A DNA stretch of 64,000 bases from positions 24,772 through 88,771 of the forward strand of contig JBATKU010000084.1 of the NCBI GenBank assembly GCA_049669725.1, given 5' to 3'. Positions 51,749 to 60,370 of this stretch are shown here, piece after piece. The DNA comes from JAFDCJ01 sp049669725. GTDB taxonomy: Bacteria; Desulfobacterota; Desulfobacteria; Desulfobacterales; JAFDCJ01. A model generated the notes under the pieces. The model ran no database searches and was not told the origin of the DNA. It worked only from the letters and a program-made list of their open reading frames with translations. Both the position numbers and the translations under genes were made by a program. How positions within the stretch are numbered: the stretch's first letter is position 1; every line of letters begins with the position of its first letter.

Positions 51749-53443
51749 ATGATGGCTAGGCCGCCTTCCAAACCAACCCGTTTAACCGGCCTCTATGTGC
51801 GCAATTTTTTGGCTAATTTCGCCGGGAATTGCATTATCATATTGCTAAATATGTTTACACCCCTTGCAGTTTATGAAAATTGGAAGGCCTTTTTATGGCA
51901 GGGTGGCTTGATCGGTGGGTGGATCCTTATCCCGATCACCCTCGTGGTTGTCGTAGGGATGGTTATCGGAATACAGTACCTTATTCAACGTCCGATATCG
52001 ATCGGTCTTCGGCAACTCCATTCCGGTGAGGAACACCTTGCGGAGCTGCTGGAAAAAGCAAAGCGCCGACTGGTGAATTTGCCCTCTATTCTTGGATTGA
52101 CCAATCTGATCACATGGATCGTTCTGACCTGCATATTCATGCCGATGATGTATTTTCTGATCGATATGACGGTTCCCAGCTTTTTTTATGGCTTTTTCAG
52201 GTTCGCTATGATCGGTTTAATTGCTTCTTTTATTTCCTTTTTTTTGATCGATGAGTATTGCCGCAGCAAATTGATACCGGTTTTTTTCCCCAAAGGGCGG
52301 TTAGCCGCTGTACCGGGCACGAGAAAAATCTCTATTTTACGAAGGATCCGGGTATTGTTTGGCGCAGGGACCAATGCGCCTTTGATTCTGCTTGTGGGAA
52401 CCTTGGGGTTTGCGGTATGGGAAGTTCAGGACTACGCTATTTCTGCCGGGCAGTTTGGCAAACAGGTATTGGCCTTCGCGGTTGCCGTTTATTTTCTTTT
52501 TATAACTATTGCGCTCATTTTTAATTTCCTGGCTGGAAGATCCATTTTGCTCCCCGTTAAGGAAATGATGCGGGTTGTCGACAAAGTGCGCGACGGCGAT
52601 TTCCACCAAAAAGTCAGGGTGGTGACCAATGACGAATTGGGAGATCTCGGGGATGGAATGAACGAAATGACCGCGGGCCTTATTGAACGCGATCAGATGC
52701 GCCGATCCCTTTATCTGGCCAAGGAAGTTCAGCAGGCCCTTCTGCCCCGGTCAACTCCGGATATCAACGGTCTGGACATTGCGTCTACCAGTTTCTACTG
52801 TGACGAAACCGGAGGCGATTATTATGATTTTTTTATTCCCGAAAACCCGGATGCCGACCGGATCAGTATTGTGGTCGGGGATGTCTCCGGCCATGGTATT
52901 TCCTCGGCCCTGTTGATGACGACGGCCCGCGCATTTTTTCGCCAGCGGTCTGCCCTACCCGGGAAAATATCTGATGTGGTTTCCGATGTGAATCGCTTGC
53001 TGGCCCACGATGTGGCCGATTCCGGCGGATTCATGACCCTGTTTTTTTTAAACATCGATCGGCTAAACCGCAGATTACACTGGGTCCGTGCCGGACATGA
53101 TCCGGCGGTGTTTTTCGATCCCCGGACCGGTATTGTTGAGGAACTACGTGGATCCGGAATGGCGATGGGTATCGATGGTGATCATGTCTACGATCAATTC
53201 ACCAAGGAAGACCTGGTCGCGGGTCAAATTATTTTAATGGGAACTGATGGTATCTGGGAGGCTCAAAATTCAAAGGGCGAGATGTTCGGCAAAGACCCCC
53301 TTTATCGGATCATTGAGCAATATTCGGATACCGATGCCAAAGGGCTGCTGACCGCCTGTCTTTATGCCCTTGATAAATTTCGGGATGGGGTCAAGCCGGA
53401 AGATGATGTGACCCTGGTGGTCATAAAAGTAACCGATAATTAG
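51749..53443 (+). CDS. Membrane HAMP-SpoIIE (PP2C-type) phosphatase
   Basis: A 564-residue membrane protein. About six hydrophobic segments occur in the first 270 residues, then a HAMP-like linker (RSILLPVKEMMRVVDKVRDG, NDELGDLGDGMNEMTAG) and a SpoIIE/RsbU-type PP2C domain: LAKEVQQALLPRSTP, GGDYYDFF, VGDVSGHGISSALLM, LMGTDGIWEAQNSKG and PEDDVTLVVIK. Such enzymes dephosphorylate anti-sigma-factor antagonists in partner-switch pathways. No such antagonist or kinase is in the window. Two adjacent ATGs (51749, 51752) are possible starts. Confidence 0.9.
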   Translation: MMARPPSKPTRLTGLYVRNFLANFAGNCIIILLNMFTPLAVYENWKAFLWQGGLIGGWILIPITLVVVVGMVIGIQYLIQRPISIGLRQLHSGEEHLAELLEKAKRRLVNLPSILGLTNLITWIVLTCIFMPMMYFLIDMTVPSFFYGFFRFAMIGLIASFISFFLIDEYCRSKLIPVFFPKGRLAAVPGTRKISILRRIRVLFGAGTNAPLILLVGTLGFAVWEVQDYAISAGQFGKQVLAFAVAVYFLFITIALIFNFLAGRSILLPVKEMMRVVDKVRDGDFHQKVRVVTNDELGDLGDGMNEMTAGLIERDQMRRSLYLAKEVQQALLPRSTPDINGLDIASTSFYCDETGGDYYDFFIPENPDADRISIVVGDVSGHGISSALLMTTARAFFRQRSALPGKISDVVSDVNRLLAHDVADSGGFMTLFFLNIDRLNRRLHWVRAGHDPAVFFDPRTGIVEELRGSGMAMGIDGDHVYDQFTKEDLVAGQIILMGTDGIWEAQNSKGEMFGKDPLYRIIEQYSDTDAKGLLTACLYALDKFRDGVKPEDDVTLVVIKVTDN

Positions 53444-53565
53444 TGCCGGTCCAGAAATATGCTGTTATATTTTGGGTATTTCGTGTAATCAAATGTCATG
53501 GGGTAATGGAATATTTTACTGGTTGCTTAACTGCAGGCAACACCAACTTTGGGTAAAATCATACC

Positions 53566-53582
53566 CCGGCCATTTAGGCCGG
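53566..53582. terminator. Short GC hairpin before the IMPase-like gene
   Basis: CCGGCC, loop ATTTA, GGCCGG form a 6-bp stem followed by AAATTTT. It lies between the SpoIIE gene and the next gene. The T-run is weak, so partial termination at most. Confidence 0.35.
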
Positions 53583-53606
53583 AAATTTTAGGATTAAGGA
53601 GGCTAT

Positions 53607-54401
53607 ATGGGTACCAAAGGTCATGGGATCGAAGAATTAAGCGGATTTGCCATGGAATTTATCAAAGAGGCCGGGAAAAAGGCCTTGCCGTATTTTGGCA
53701 AAGGCAAACCCCAGGTTAAATTTGATCAGGGGATGGTTACTGAAGCGGATCTGCGCATCACCGATTTTTTTCAAGAAAGACTGAACGATCGTTTTCCTGA
53801 CCATCATGTGTTTCGAAATGATGAAATGAAGGAAAACTACTCCCATGAAGGCCAGCGGTACGTGTGGATTTTTGATCCGGTGGAAGGCGTGGCCAATTTT
53901 CAGGCCGGGATTCCGATCTGGGGCATGTCATTAGCGCTGCTTGATAATTTTTGGCCCATCTTTGGTGTTTTTTATATGCCGGCCACCGGCGACTTATTTC
54001 ATGCCAGGGCCGGCAAGGAAGCCTTCTGGGGCAAGAAGAAAATGCTAATTACGGATGCACATATCAACGATGAAAGCGTGTTGTTTACATTCTCACGGTT
54101 TCACCAGCACTATCGTTCGAACTTTCCGGGCAAGATCCGCAACCTGGGTTGTGCCTCCGCGCATATTTGTTATATAGCCATGGGGCGGGCCGACGGTGCG
54201 GTGATTGCCAACGAGTCCTTTCAGGGCATGGCGGCGGCGCGGGTGATCATTGAGGCGGCCGGGGGAAAAGTCTGTACCTTTGACGGCTGCGATTTTCATT
54301 TGAATGAATACCTTGACGGGCAGAGAATTGACGACCATTTGCTGGTGGCCGCCCCCGGTACTTTTATGCAGATCAGAAATAGCTTAAAGCCGATTTCCTG
54401 A
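53607..54401 (+). CDS. Inositol-monophosphatase-like protein with altered metal site
   Basis: A 264-residue protein of the IMPase/FBPase fold (FIKEAGKKALPYFGKGKPQ, MVTEADLRITDFFQERL, IFDPVEGVANFQAGIP, ARVIIEAAGGKVCTFDG). Canonical ligands are changed: the GEE pair reads RNDEM, DPIDGT reads DPVEGV, and the WD motif reads SFQGMAA. At least two metal-binding positions are substituted, so it is probably not a normal phosphatase. AAGGAGG precedes the ATG at 53607. It lies between two SpoIIE-type phosphatase genes on the same strand, an unexplained but close arrangement. Confidence 0.82.
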   Translation: MGTKGHGIEELSGFAMEFIKEAGKKALPYFGKGKPQVKFDQGMVTEADLRITDFFQERLNDRFPDHHVFRNDEMKENYSHEGQRYVWIFDPVEGVANFQAGIPIWGMSLALLDNFWPIFGVFYMPATGDLFHARAGKEAFWGKKKMLITDAHINDESVLFTFSRFHQHYRSNFPGKIRNLGCASAHICYIAMGRADGAVIANESFQGMAAARVIIEAAGGKVCTFDGCDFHLNEYLDGQRIDDHLLVAAPGTFMQIRNSLKPIS

Positions 54402-54446
54402 TACAGGTGCTGGCGACATATTTTTAGCCGGGATGCCAGGTGATGA

Positions 54447-56027
54447 ATGGATTCGCTATTTAAAAGGCTCATTTTAATCAACGGAATTGGGATCTCCTTA
54501 TTAATAGCTTTTTTTTATCTAAACATAGTTGTTCCTTCTGACAGCAGTCAAACCCTTAAATTGTTTACGGATGCCTATGCAGCAGACATAAAAACCGCCG
54601 GTGGACAAAGCCTAGCGGTGCCGCCTGAACTGCCCCAATTTAACCGCCGACTGGATGTCTATGAATTCATAGTAGGCGTATTCCTCACCTCGCTGGGGCT
54701 GATTGCCATTGTCCTTGCTTGCCTGAGGTGGAAAGCGAAAAACCTGTTTCTCTTATCGTTCGGGGTATTCTGTATTATTTATGGTGCCCGCACCAATGCC
54801 TTTCGATTTCTTTTTGATGCCTCCCGGCTGTTTTGGTCTTATGAGCGCTGGATTCTGACTTACCTGCTTCCCATTCCGGGCTTTATATTTGTTGAGCAGA
54901 TACTCGGCAGAGGCTGGAAGTCATCCATTCGCCGGATGTGGCAAATTGCCATTGCGTTTGCTGTTGTCGCAATTCTGGCAGGCATTTACCTGCACAAGCC
55001 CTGGGCTGCCTATATGGCCAGCAATATCCTGTCAGTTGTGGGGCTATCGGTTATCCTGGTCAACCTGTTCTGGCGCGGTCTCAGCCTGACTAGAGAAATT
55101 CGGATCCTGCGGGTCGGTTTCGTTGTTTTCGCGGTATTTTCATTGCATGCCAATCTGGCCTACTACCTTTTCAGCGGGAACTTCGCTCAGGACCTGGAGC
55201 CGGTCGGCCTTTTGGTTTTATTCGGTTGTCTTGGCTATACCATTGCAATTCGTTTCTTTCAAAATGAGAAAGATTTGATCACTATCGAACATGAACTGGA
55301 GACTGCCCGGCAGATTCAATCCTTTATCCTGCCCCGGGATATGCCAAAAATAAAGGGCCTGGAAATAGCTGCCCGTTATGTTCCCATGGCCACGATGGCC
55401 GGCGATTTTTATGATTTTTTAGTGATAGATGATAAGCGGATCGGGATTTTAGTGGCCGACGTTTCCGGCCACGGCGTGCCGGCATCACTGATTGCTTCGA
55501 TGGTCAAAATAGCCTTTGTCTCTCAAGCGCCCCACGCATCAGATCCTGCCCGGGTTTTGGCCGGCCTCAATCAGATTTTGTGCGGTAAATTGGACAGCGA
55601 CTTTGTTACCGGCGGTTATCTTTTTATAGATACCGAACAGCAAACCGCTTCTTATGCCGGCGCGGGTCATCCGCCGCTTTTTTTGTGGCGGCAGCGGGAG
55701 AAAGAAGTACTCGAAATCAGGCAAAAGGGCATCATTTTGGGCCAGATGGAGGAAACGTCCTACAAACATTCCGACCTGAAACTGCAAAAGAGCGATCGGT
55801 TTGTATTGTATACGGACGGTATCGTTGAGGCGCTAAATCCGGCCGGGAAAATATACGGTGCAGACCGTTTAAAAGCATTTATAGAGTCAAACAGCGACGT
55901 TGCCGCCGAACATTTCTGCGACGGGCTAGTGGATACGATTGCAGGTTGGTCCGGCAGAGGTTCAAAAAATTCACTTGATGATGATTTGACTCTACTGGTT
56001 GTTGATTTTGAGACTACCGCAGCATGA
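54447..56027 (+). CDS. Seven-helix membrane SpoIIE (PP2C-type) phosphatase
   Basis: A 526-residue protein. An N-terminal helix, a short periplasmic part and about seven membrane helices (residues 75-275) resemble 7TM-DISM-type receptors. A coiled-coil linker (EKDLITIEHELETARQIQ) leads to a PP2C/SpoIIE domain: MAGDFYDFL, VADVSGHGVPASLIA, LYTDGIVEALNPAGK and LDDDLTLLVVD. Motifs are complete, so it should be active. Its stop overlaps the start of the Cys-cluster gene by 4 bases (ATGA). Confidence 0.9.
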   Translation: MDSLFKRLILINGIGISLLIAFFYLNIVVPSDSSQTLKLFTDAYAADIKTAGGQSLAVPPELPQFNRRLDVYEFIVGVFLTSLGLIAIVLACLRWKAKNLFLLSFGVFCIIYGARTNAFRFLFDASRLFWSYERWILTYLLPIPGFIFVEQILGRGWKSSIRRMWQIAIAFAVVAILAGIYLHKPWAAYMASNILSVVGLSVILVNLFWRGLSLTREIRILRVGFVVFAVFSLHANLAYYLFSGNFAQDLEPVGLLVLFGCLGYTIAIRFFQNEKDLITIEHELETARQIQSFILPRDMPKIKGLEIAARYVPMATMAGDFYDFLVIDDKRIGILVADVSGHGVPASLIASMVKIAFVSQAPHASDPARVLAGLNQILCGKLDSDFVTGGYLFIDTEQQTASYAGAGHPPLFLWRQREKEVLEIRQKGIILGQMEETSYKHSDLKLQKSDRFVLYTDGIVEALNPAGKIYGADRLKAFIESNSDVAAEHFCDGLVDTIAGWSGRGSKNSLDDDLTLLVVDFETTAA

Positions 56028-56548
56028 AACTTGATCCAGCATTTATACTATCACCGCCCTGGTCATCTATTGCCGCGTGGCAGGAAGCTAACATCAGCAT
56101 CGATTATCATCTTAAACGCTATTGTCCCCGGCTCAAGCCTGCGATGCAGATCGCACGGAAAACGCGTATCCGCTTGGAATCGATTTTTCCCTGCCTCGAT
56201 GATCTCGGCCAGATGACATGTCCGCGGTGCCCTGATGCCTGCTGCCTGTCTGCCAGCCCGTGGTATGATTTGCGGGACCTGATCTTTTTGCATTTAAACC
56301 AGCTTTCAATTCCCCTGACCCAAACTATTTCAGGTTTTAAAGAGACCTGTCGTTATATAAGCCGCAAGGGCTGCACCCTGCCACGGATCACCCGGCCCTG
56401 GATCTGCACCTGGTATTTATGTCCTGCCCAGACGGCGAATGTTAAGGATAGAAACCCTAACCAATGGCAAACCTTAAGTCGGGTACTCGGGGAAATTAAA
56501 GCCTGTCGGAAAAAGTTGGAGGACGAGTTTATTCGAGTTATTATTTAA
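56024..56548 (+). CDS. Cys-cluster protein (YkgJ-like)
   Basis: A 174-residue protein. TCPRCPDACCLSASPWYD (about residues 65-82), then TCRYISRKGC, WICTWYLCPAQ hold at least eight cysteines in a pattern related to YkgJ-type zinc/iron chelators. It overlaps the SpoIIE gene by 4 bases, so they are co-translated. The role is unknown; a redox or metal input to the phosphatase is a guess. Confidence 0.65.
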   Translation: MKLDPAFILSPPWSSIAAWQEANISIDYHLKRYCPRLKPAMQIARKTRIRLESIFPCLDDLGQMTCPRCPDACCLSASPWYDLRDLIFLHLNQLSIPLTQTISGFKETCRYISRKGCTLPRITRPWICTWYLCPAQTANVKDRNPNQWQTLSRVLGEIKACRKKLEDEFIRVII

Positions 56549-56694
56549 ATGAATATCAGCTTCCGGTTGATCGGCAATTAAATTGTTTTCTGTTTAGTTT
56601 ATCCTCATTTAAGGGTATACTTACAGTCTAATCGGCGTATCCGTGCATGTTTTGACCTATTGAGTTCTGGTTTCAGGCGACAGATAAGCAACTC

Positions 56695-58602
56695 ATGGAT
56701 GAAAATGATATTGAAATAATTACTCCCGAAGACGAGATACCGGTCGTATGCCCGAAATGTCAAACGTCTAACCCGGAGGGATCCAACTTTTGTTTAAATT
56801 GCGGTTTGTCACTGCTTCGATCCCGGCCAAACCGTGCCAATTGGATCTGGCTTACGGTATGCGTTCTCATCTTTGCCGGGATGATGGTTTATTTTTATCA
56901 GCGGTTGTCAAAATATGAGTCCAAAAAGAATATTCCGCAAATTTCTCAATTATCGGTTCCGGCTCTCCGGAAAAAAAGTACGGTTACGGTTAAAGAAAAA
57001 GTCACTGTAAAAAAAGACCAGAAAATCCAGCCGGTTTCTGAAAAAATAAATATTCCGGTGGGCCTGGTTGTTATCAAAGACATTACCGGCAAGGTCATCA
57101 ACGAGGTACCGGTACCGGTGCTTGGCGGTGGCTGGGTGGCGCTGCCGATGCGACTTTGCCTGGGTGGGGCCGAGTGGACCCTGAGGATGGGGCCGGATAC
57201 GGAGGTCAGTATCGTCGCTGGACTTTACAATGACTATGACAGGGCTGGGCTCTGGCGTATTTTGGATGAATTTAGCATTGAAGGGCCGGAACTTTATCCC
57301 TGGTCGGCAGGGGAGCCCTCGACCTGGCTTTCTATACGATCGACCAATTCGCCAGAATCTTTGGAAATCACTAATACCAGGGAAGAGGGATATTTTATCG
57401 AAGGCAGCCTGCCGGCCGAGTTTAATGAGCCCGGTGTTGTGTTTCAAAACGGACGGGCCGTCGGCTGGACCTTTGGAGAAGGTCTTGCCGGTGCTTTTTT
57501 ATGGAATGGTGACCTGGGACAATACCTTAGACCTGAGATTCGGGTAGATGATTTTTATCGCATCACTTTTGCCAACAGTAGAGAAGAAGAATTTACGCGT
57601 GGTCTCGGGATGGGGACAGACTACTTAGAACTTGAGCGGTTGGAAGTCTTTGCAAACGGATTTCGATTTGAACCCAAGCTTACGGACGAGGATACACCGG
57701 CTCATTTGAATAAGAATACTGTGATCGAAACCATGCGGTCTTTGATTGAAAATTCTTTAAAAGCCGGTTCGGCCAGGGAAGTGGCCAATCTGTTCGATGT
57801 TCGGATTCTTGCTGAAGCCGGCGATATTGAGTTGTTAATGGAAGTGGCCCGGGCAACTTCCCAAAGCAATGGATTTGAGGATGGCATTGAACTGACCGAA
57901 AATGTGGTCGAACTGCTGTCGCCGCTAAAAGAACAGGATACGATTCAGCTGACCAAATTTTTCTCGGAGATGTATCAAAACTGGGTTGTGTCTTTATTTA
58001 ACAAGGGCAGTTTGCAGGCTGCCCGAAGAGCATATCGGATCGGCAGCCGAAAATTGCCGGATGATCTCGGTATTCACTTGCTGGGGGTCCAACTGGCCTT
58101 GGCAGACTATAACTGGGCTGAGGCTGAAGAGCTGCTGGAGATGAAAGAATATCCGCCTGCTTTAAATGATAAAGTTCAAAATTTGCAGAATCAAATATCT
58201 GAGTTAAAAGCCCAAGAAGGAAAAATCGTGATCAACTTTATTCCCGGTAACCGTCAAATACCGGTATCGGCGATTGTTAACCGCAGTGCGGATCAAAATT
58301 TTATTATTGATACAGGGGCTTCCATGGTCACGATTCCGCGCTCAACCGCAGATTACTTGGGCCTGTCTGTTGACGAGCGCAATCCCATGCGCAGGGTGTT
58401 TACTGCCGGCGGCGTCAAATATGCCCCTGAAGTAACGCTGTACTCGATTACCATTGGAGGCTGGGAAGTTAATGAGGTCAAAGCCCTGGTTCTTGATATT
58501 CCCAATCAACCCGATTTAGGATTGCTGGGGCTTAATTACCTGCAAAGATTTCGCATGGACATGAATACGGAGCAAGGCGTTCTCCTCCTCGAACCCCGCT
58601 GA
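56695..58602 (+). CDS. Zinc-ribbon, membrane, retropepsin-like aspartic protease protein
   Basis: A 635-residue protein. An N-terminal zinc ribbon (VCPKCQTSNPEGSNFCLNCG, about residues 17-36) is followed by one membrane helix (NWIWLTVCVLIFAGMMVYFY), a Lys/Val linker, a beta-rich domain (about 115-350), a TPR-like helical region and a C-terminal clan AA aspartic protease: NFIIDTGASMVTIPRSTADY (Asp about 539) and GLLGLNYLQRFRMDMN. One DTG per chain means it must dimerise to act, as retroviral proteases do. It would place the ribbon in the cytoplasm and the protease in the periplasm. Substrate unknown. Confidence 0.82.
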   Translation: MDENDIEIITPEDEIPVVCPKCQTSNPEGSNFCLNCGLSLLRSRPNRANWIWLTVCVLIFAGMMVYFYQRLSKYESKKNIPQISQLSVPALRKKSTVTVKEKVTVKKDQKIQPVSEKINIPVGLVVIKDITGKVINEVPVPVLGGGWVALPMRLCLGGAEWTLRMGPDTEVSIVAGLYNDYDRAGLWRILDEFSIEGPELYPWSAGEPSTWLSIRSTNSPESLEITNTREEGYFIEGSLPAEFNEPGVVFQNGRAVGWTFGEGLAGAFLWNGDLGQYLRPEIRVDDFYRITFANSREEEFTRGLGMGTDYLELERLEVFANGFRFEPKLTDEDTPAHLNKNTVIETMRSLIENSLKAGSAREVANLFDVRILAEAGDIELLMEVARATSQSNGFEDGIELTENVVELLSPLKEQDTIQLTKFFSEMYQNWVVSLFNKGSLQAARRAYRIGSRKLPDDLGIHLLGVQLALADYNWAEAEELLEMKEYPPALNDKVQNLQNQISELKAQEGKIVINFIPGNRQIPVSAIVNRSADQNFIIDTGASMVTIPRSTADYLGLSVDERNPMRRVFTAGGVKYAPEVTLYSITIGGWEVNEVKALVLDIPNQPDLGLLGLNYLQRFRMDMNTEQGVLLLEPR

Positions 58603-58787
58603 CGACCACCGATATGAACATCCGGTTTCTGGCCCCGTGTTTGAGTGATGTTACGGCCAGGGCTCGGGTTATCAAATTCGGGCGTACCATGTGTCCTGCC
58701 ACTGTGGACCTGTTTGATGACCAGGATAACCTCGTGGCGGTGGCCCAGGTAAACTACATGATCCTTGATAACCCGGTGGATGGTTGA
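58603..58787 (+). pseudogene. 3' remnant of a PaaI-like hotdog thioesterase
   Basis: Immediately after the aspartic-protease stop the frame reads TTTDMNIRFLAP, then VIKFGRTMCPATVDLFD and VAVAQVNYMILDNP, the C-terminal half of a PaaI/hotdog acyl-CoA thioesterase. The catalytic N-terminal half (HGG and Asp motif) is absent because the other gene ends exactly there. An ATG at 58614 and TGA at 58785 give 57 residues. The match is from memory of the family. Confidence 0.65.
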
Positions 58788-59132
58788 GAATATTACTTAC
58801 CGGGCCGGCAGAAAAAATGACTGCCCGAAGCTGGCCGAACTGGTAAATATCGCTTCGGACGGGGTGGTGGAATTCTTATTCCATGACCTGGTACCGGGTA
58901 GCAGCCCTATAGAAGTGGTCGCGCATAATATCCAAAATGACACGGGGTATTATACCTATAAAAATACCAGGGATTTAATTCCTTGAGTCTAATTGCCCTG
59001 GCCTATAATACCGATGCCCATCGATTATACTATCGCTGTGGCTTTGAGATCGTCTCGCCCGTTGCAATGGAGCCCCATGAGCTGATCCCCCATGAGGGTG
59101 GGGCTTATTTGATGTGTTGCCTATTGGATTAA
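58780..59132 (+). pseudogene. GNAT acetyltransferase remnant with internal deletion
   Basis: The N-terminal part (ATG at 58780) gives MVENITYRAGRKNDCPKLAE and VVEFLFHDLVPG, a GNAT start, and stops after about 65 residues. In a different frame from about 58982 the C-terminus continues: LSLIALAYNTDAHRLYYRCG and ELIPHEGGAYLMCCLLD, ending at 59132. About 80 central residues with the acetyl-CoA-binding motif are missing and the join is out of frame. It overlaps the thioesterase remnant by 8 bases. Confidence 0.65.
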
Positions 59133-59214
59133 AGCGGTTTTTCGGAATACTCAGTTGCAAACTGAATTCTAACAGGACGGTACTGGATTTTCGCTTCCAA
59201 GGCTGTGTCGTATC

Positions 59215-59367
59215 ATGAAAATTTTTTTCCTCATATTTTTTATCGTCCTGGGTGCTCTGGATTTTTTGTATGGACTGCTGTACAAAGATCAACTCAGTAT
59301 AATTGCCGGTGGGGCTATTGTTGCTATTACCATTTACATATGGAAAAAGAAGAAAGAGGGTTCCTAG
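59215..59367 (+). CDS. 50-residue two-helix membrane protein
   Basis: MKIFFLIFFIVLGALDFLYG and a second hydrophobic stretch (LSIIAGGAIVAITIYIW) with a KKKKEGS tail suggest a real small membrane protein. No strong ribosome-binding site is seen. Family unknown; too short for usual limits. Confidence 0.45.
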   Translation: MKIFFLIFFIVLGALDFLYGLLYKDQLSIIAGGAIVAITIYIWKKKKEGS

Positions 59368-59500
59368 GTTCAGAGGTTCGGTGCAGGTTTGAGCTGCTGG
59401 TGCGATAGGTTTGAATAAAATTGCAAGAGAATAGAATGATATATTGCATTTAGCGTATAGATAACCCTGAACGCAGAATCTTTGAACCGCGCCTAGAACC
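59364..59500. repeat. Inverted repeat of GGTTCAG-type heptamers
   Basis: The left arm (TAGGTTCAGAGGTTCGG, from 59364) and the right arm (59463-59500, whose complement has GGTTCTAGGC then GGTTCAA) pair imperfectly over about 135 bases. Units step by about 7 bases. It belongs to the same family as 10196-10300 and lies between converging genes, so it may act as a terminator. Confidence 0.55.
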
Positions 59501-60089
59501 CTTCAATTATTTCTCCCTTTTCAACGAAGACCCTCACATAGCCCTGGGCGTTTACTAACGACCGCATGGCAGATTCCAATTTAACAAAAACCGGGTCTTC
59601 TTCTCCCAGTAGCGATCTGGATTTTTGTAAAATTTCAAGGCCGTTTTCCAGATGCGCATTCATATCACGCAGAATTTCCTTGCGCTTGCGATGTCGTTCC
59701 CGTTCTCTGGTAATCACCGGTATTAACCGTTGAATAGAGTATTCTACCAGCGCATCTCTGGGGGCATTAAACCGTTTCGAAGTTTCATCCAGGTTGGAAA
59801 GTGTTTTACGGCTAATGACAAACGTTTTTTGGACACGATTTAAGGCACCGAACCTCTCCGATTCCACTTCCCGGGCAATCAATTTTAATGACTGCATATC
59901 TTCAATTAAATGATCAAAAAGAGATTTTTGCTTGATCCCCAAGTGGACAGCCACAATACTCATTGCATCTATGGCTCTTTCAGACAGCTTAAAGGTCGCC
60001 CTGACCGACTGGCGTCCCCTTAGATCTGCCGATGATGGCCGAGGGATGATATCATCGTCCTGCCAGAAGTTTTTTTCTTCGTCTGTCAT
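59493..60089 (-). CDS. Possible tandem ribbon-helix-helix DNA-binding protein
   Basis: A 198-residue soluble protein. Two stretches follow the same strand-helix-helix plan: QSVRATFKLSERAIDAM with KQKSLFDHLIEDM, and RVQKTFVISRKTLSNLDE with PRDALVEYSIQRLIPV. Each resembles a ribbon-helix-helix unit, so one chain could form the usual two-unit DNA-binding module. A basic coiled region (RERERHRKRKEILRDM) and a C-terminal helix follow. It stands alone. No database support is available, so the call is tentative. Confidence 0.5.
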   Translation of the reverse strand: MTDEEKNFWQDDDIIPRPSSADLRGRQSVRATFKLSERAIDAMSIVAVHLGIKQKSLFDHLIEDMQSLKLIAREVESERFGALNRVQKTFVISRKTLSNLDETSKRFNAPRDALVEYSIQRLIPVITRERERHRKRKEILRDMNAHLENGLEILQKSRSLLGEEDPVFVKLESAMRSLVNAQGYVRVFVEKGEIIEGF

Positions 60090-60281
60090 TAGCGTTACCT
60101 ATGTATTTTTATCTGTCCCGTAAATATGGGTAAAAATTTAAGTTCCATTACCATAAAAATTAATTCAAAAAAAGTAATACGTCAAAAAGCTGTTAGCATT
60201 TCTAATTGATAAAGTAAAATGATAAAACGAAATGCCCAAGTTTCGGCAAATCAAGTCTGCTTATCATGGTTGGTGAAAGAT

Positions 60282-60342
60282 GGTTCACGCTAAGATGCAA
60301 AGCGCTAAGTTTTATTTTCTTTCTTTGCGCCTTTGCGTGATA
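60282..60342. repeat. Inverted repeat of CGCAAAG-type units
   Basis: TTCACGCTAAGATGCAAAGCG (60283-60303) faces CTTTGCGCCTTTGCGTGA (60323-60340), about 20 bases apart; the complement of the second is TCACGCAAAGGCGCAAAG. Such CGCAAAG strings are common in intergenic DNA of many bacteria. It lies downstream of mtgA, upstream of the RHH-like gene. Confidence 0.55.
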
Positions 60343-60370
60343 ATTTCTTAAAACTATAAAGATTGAATTT

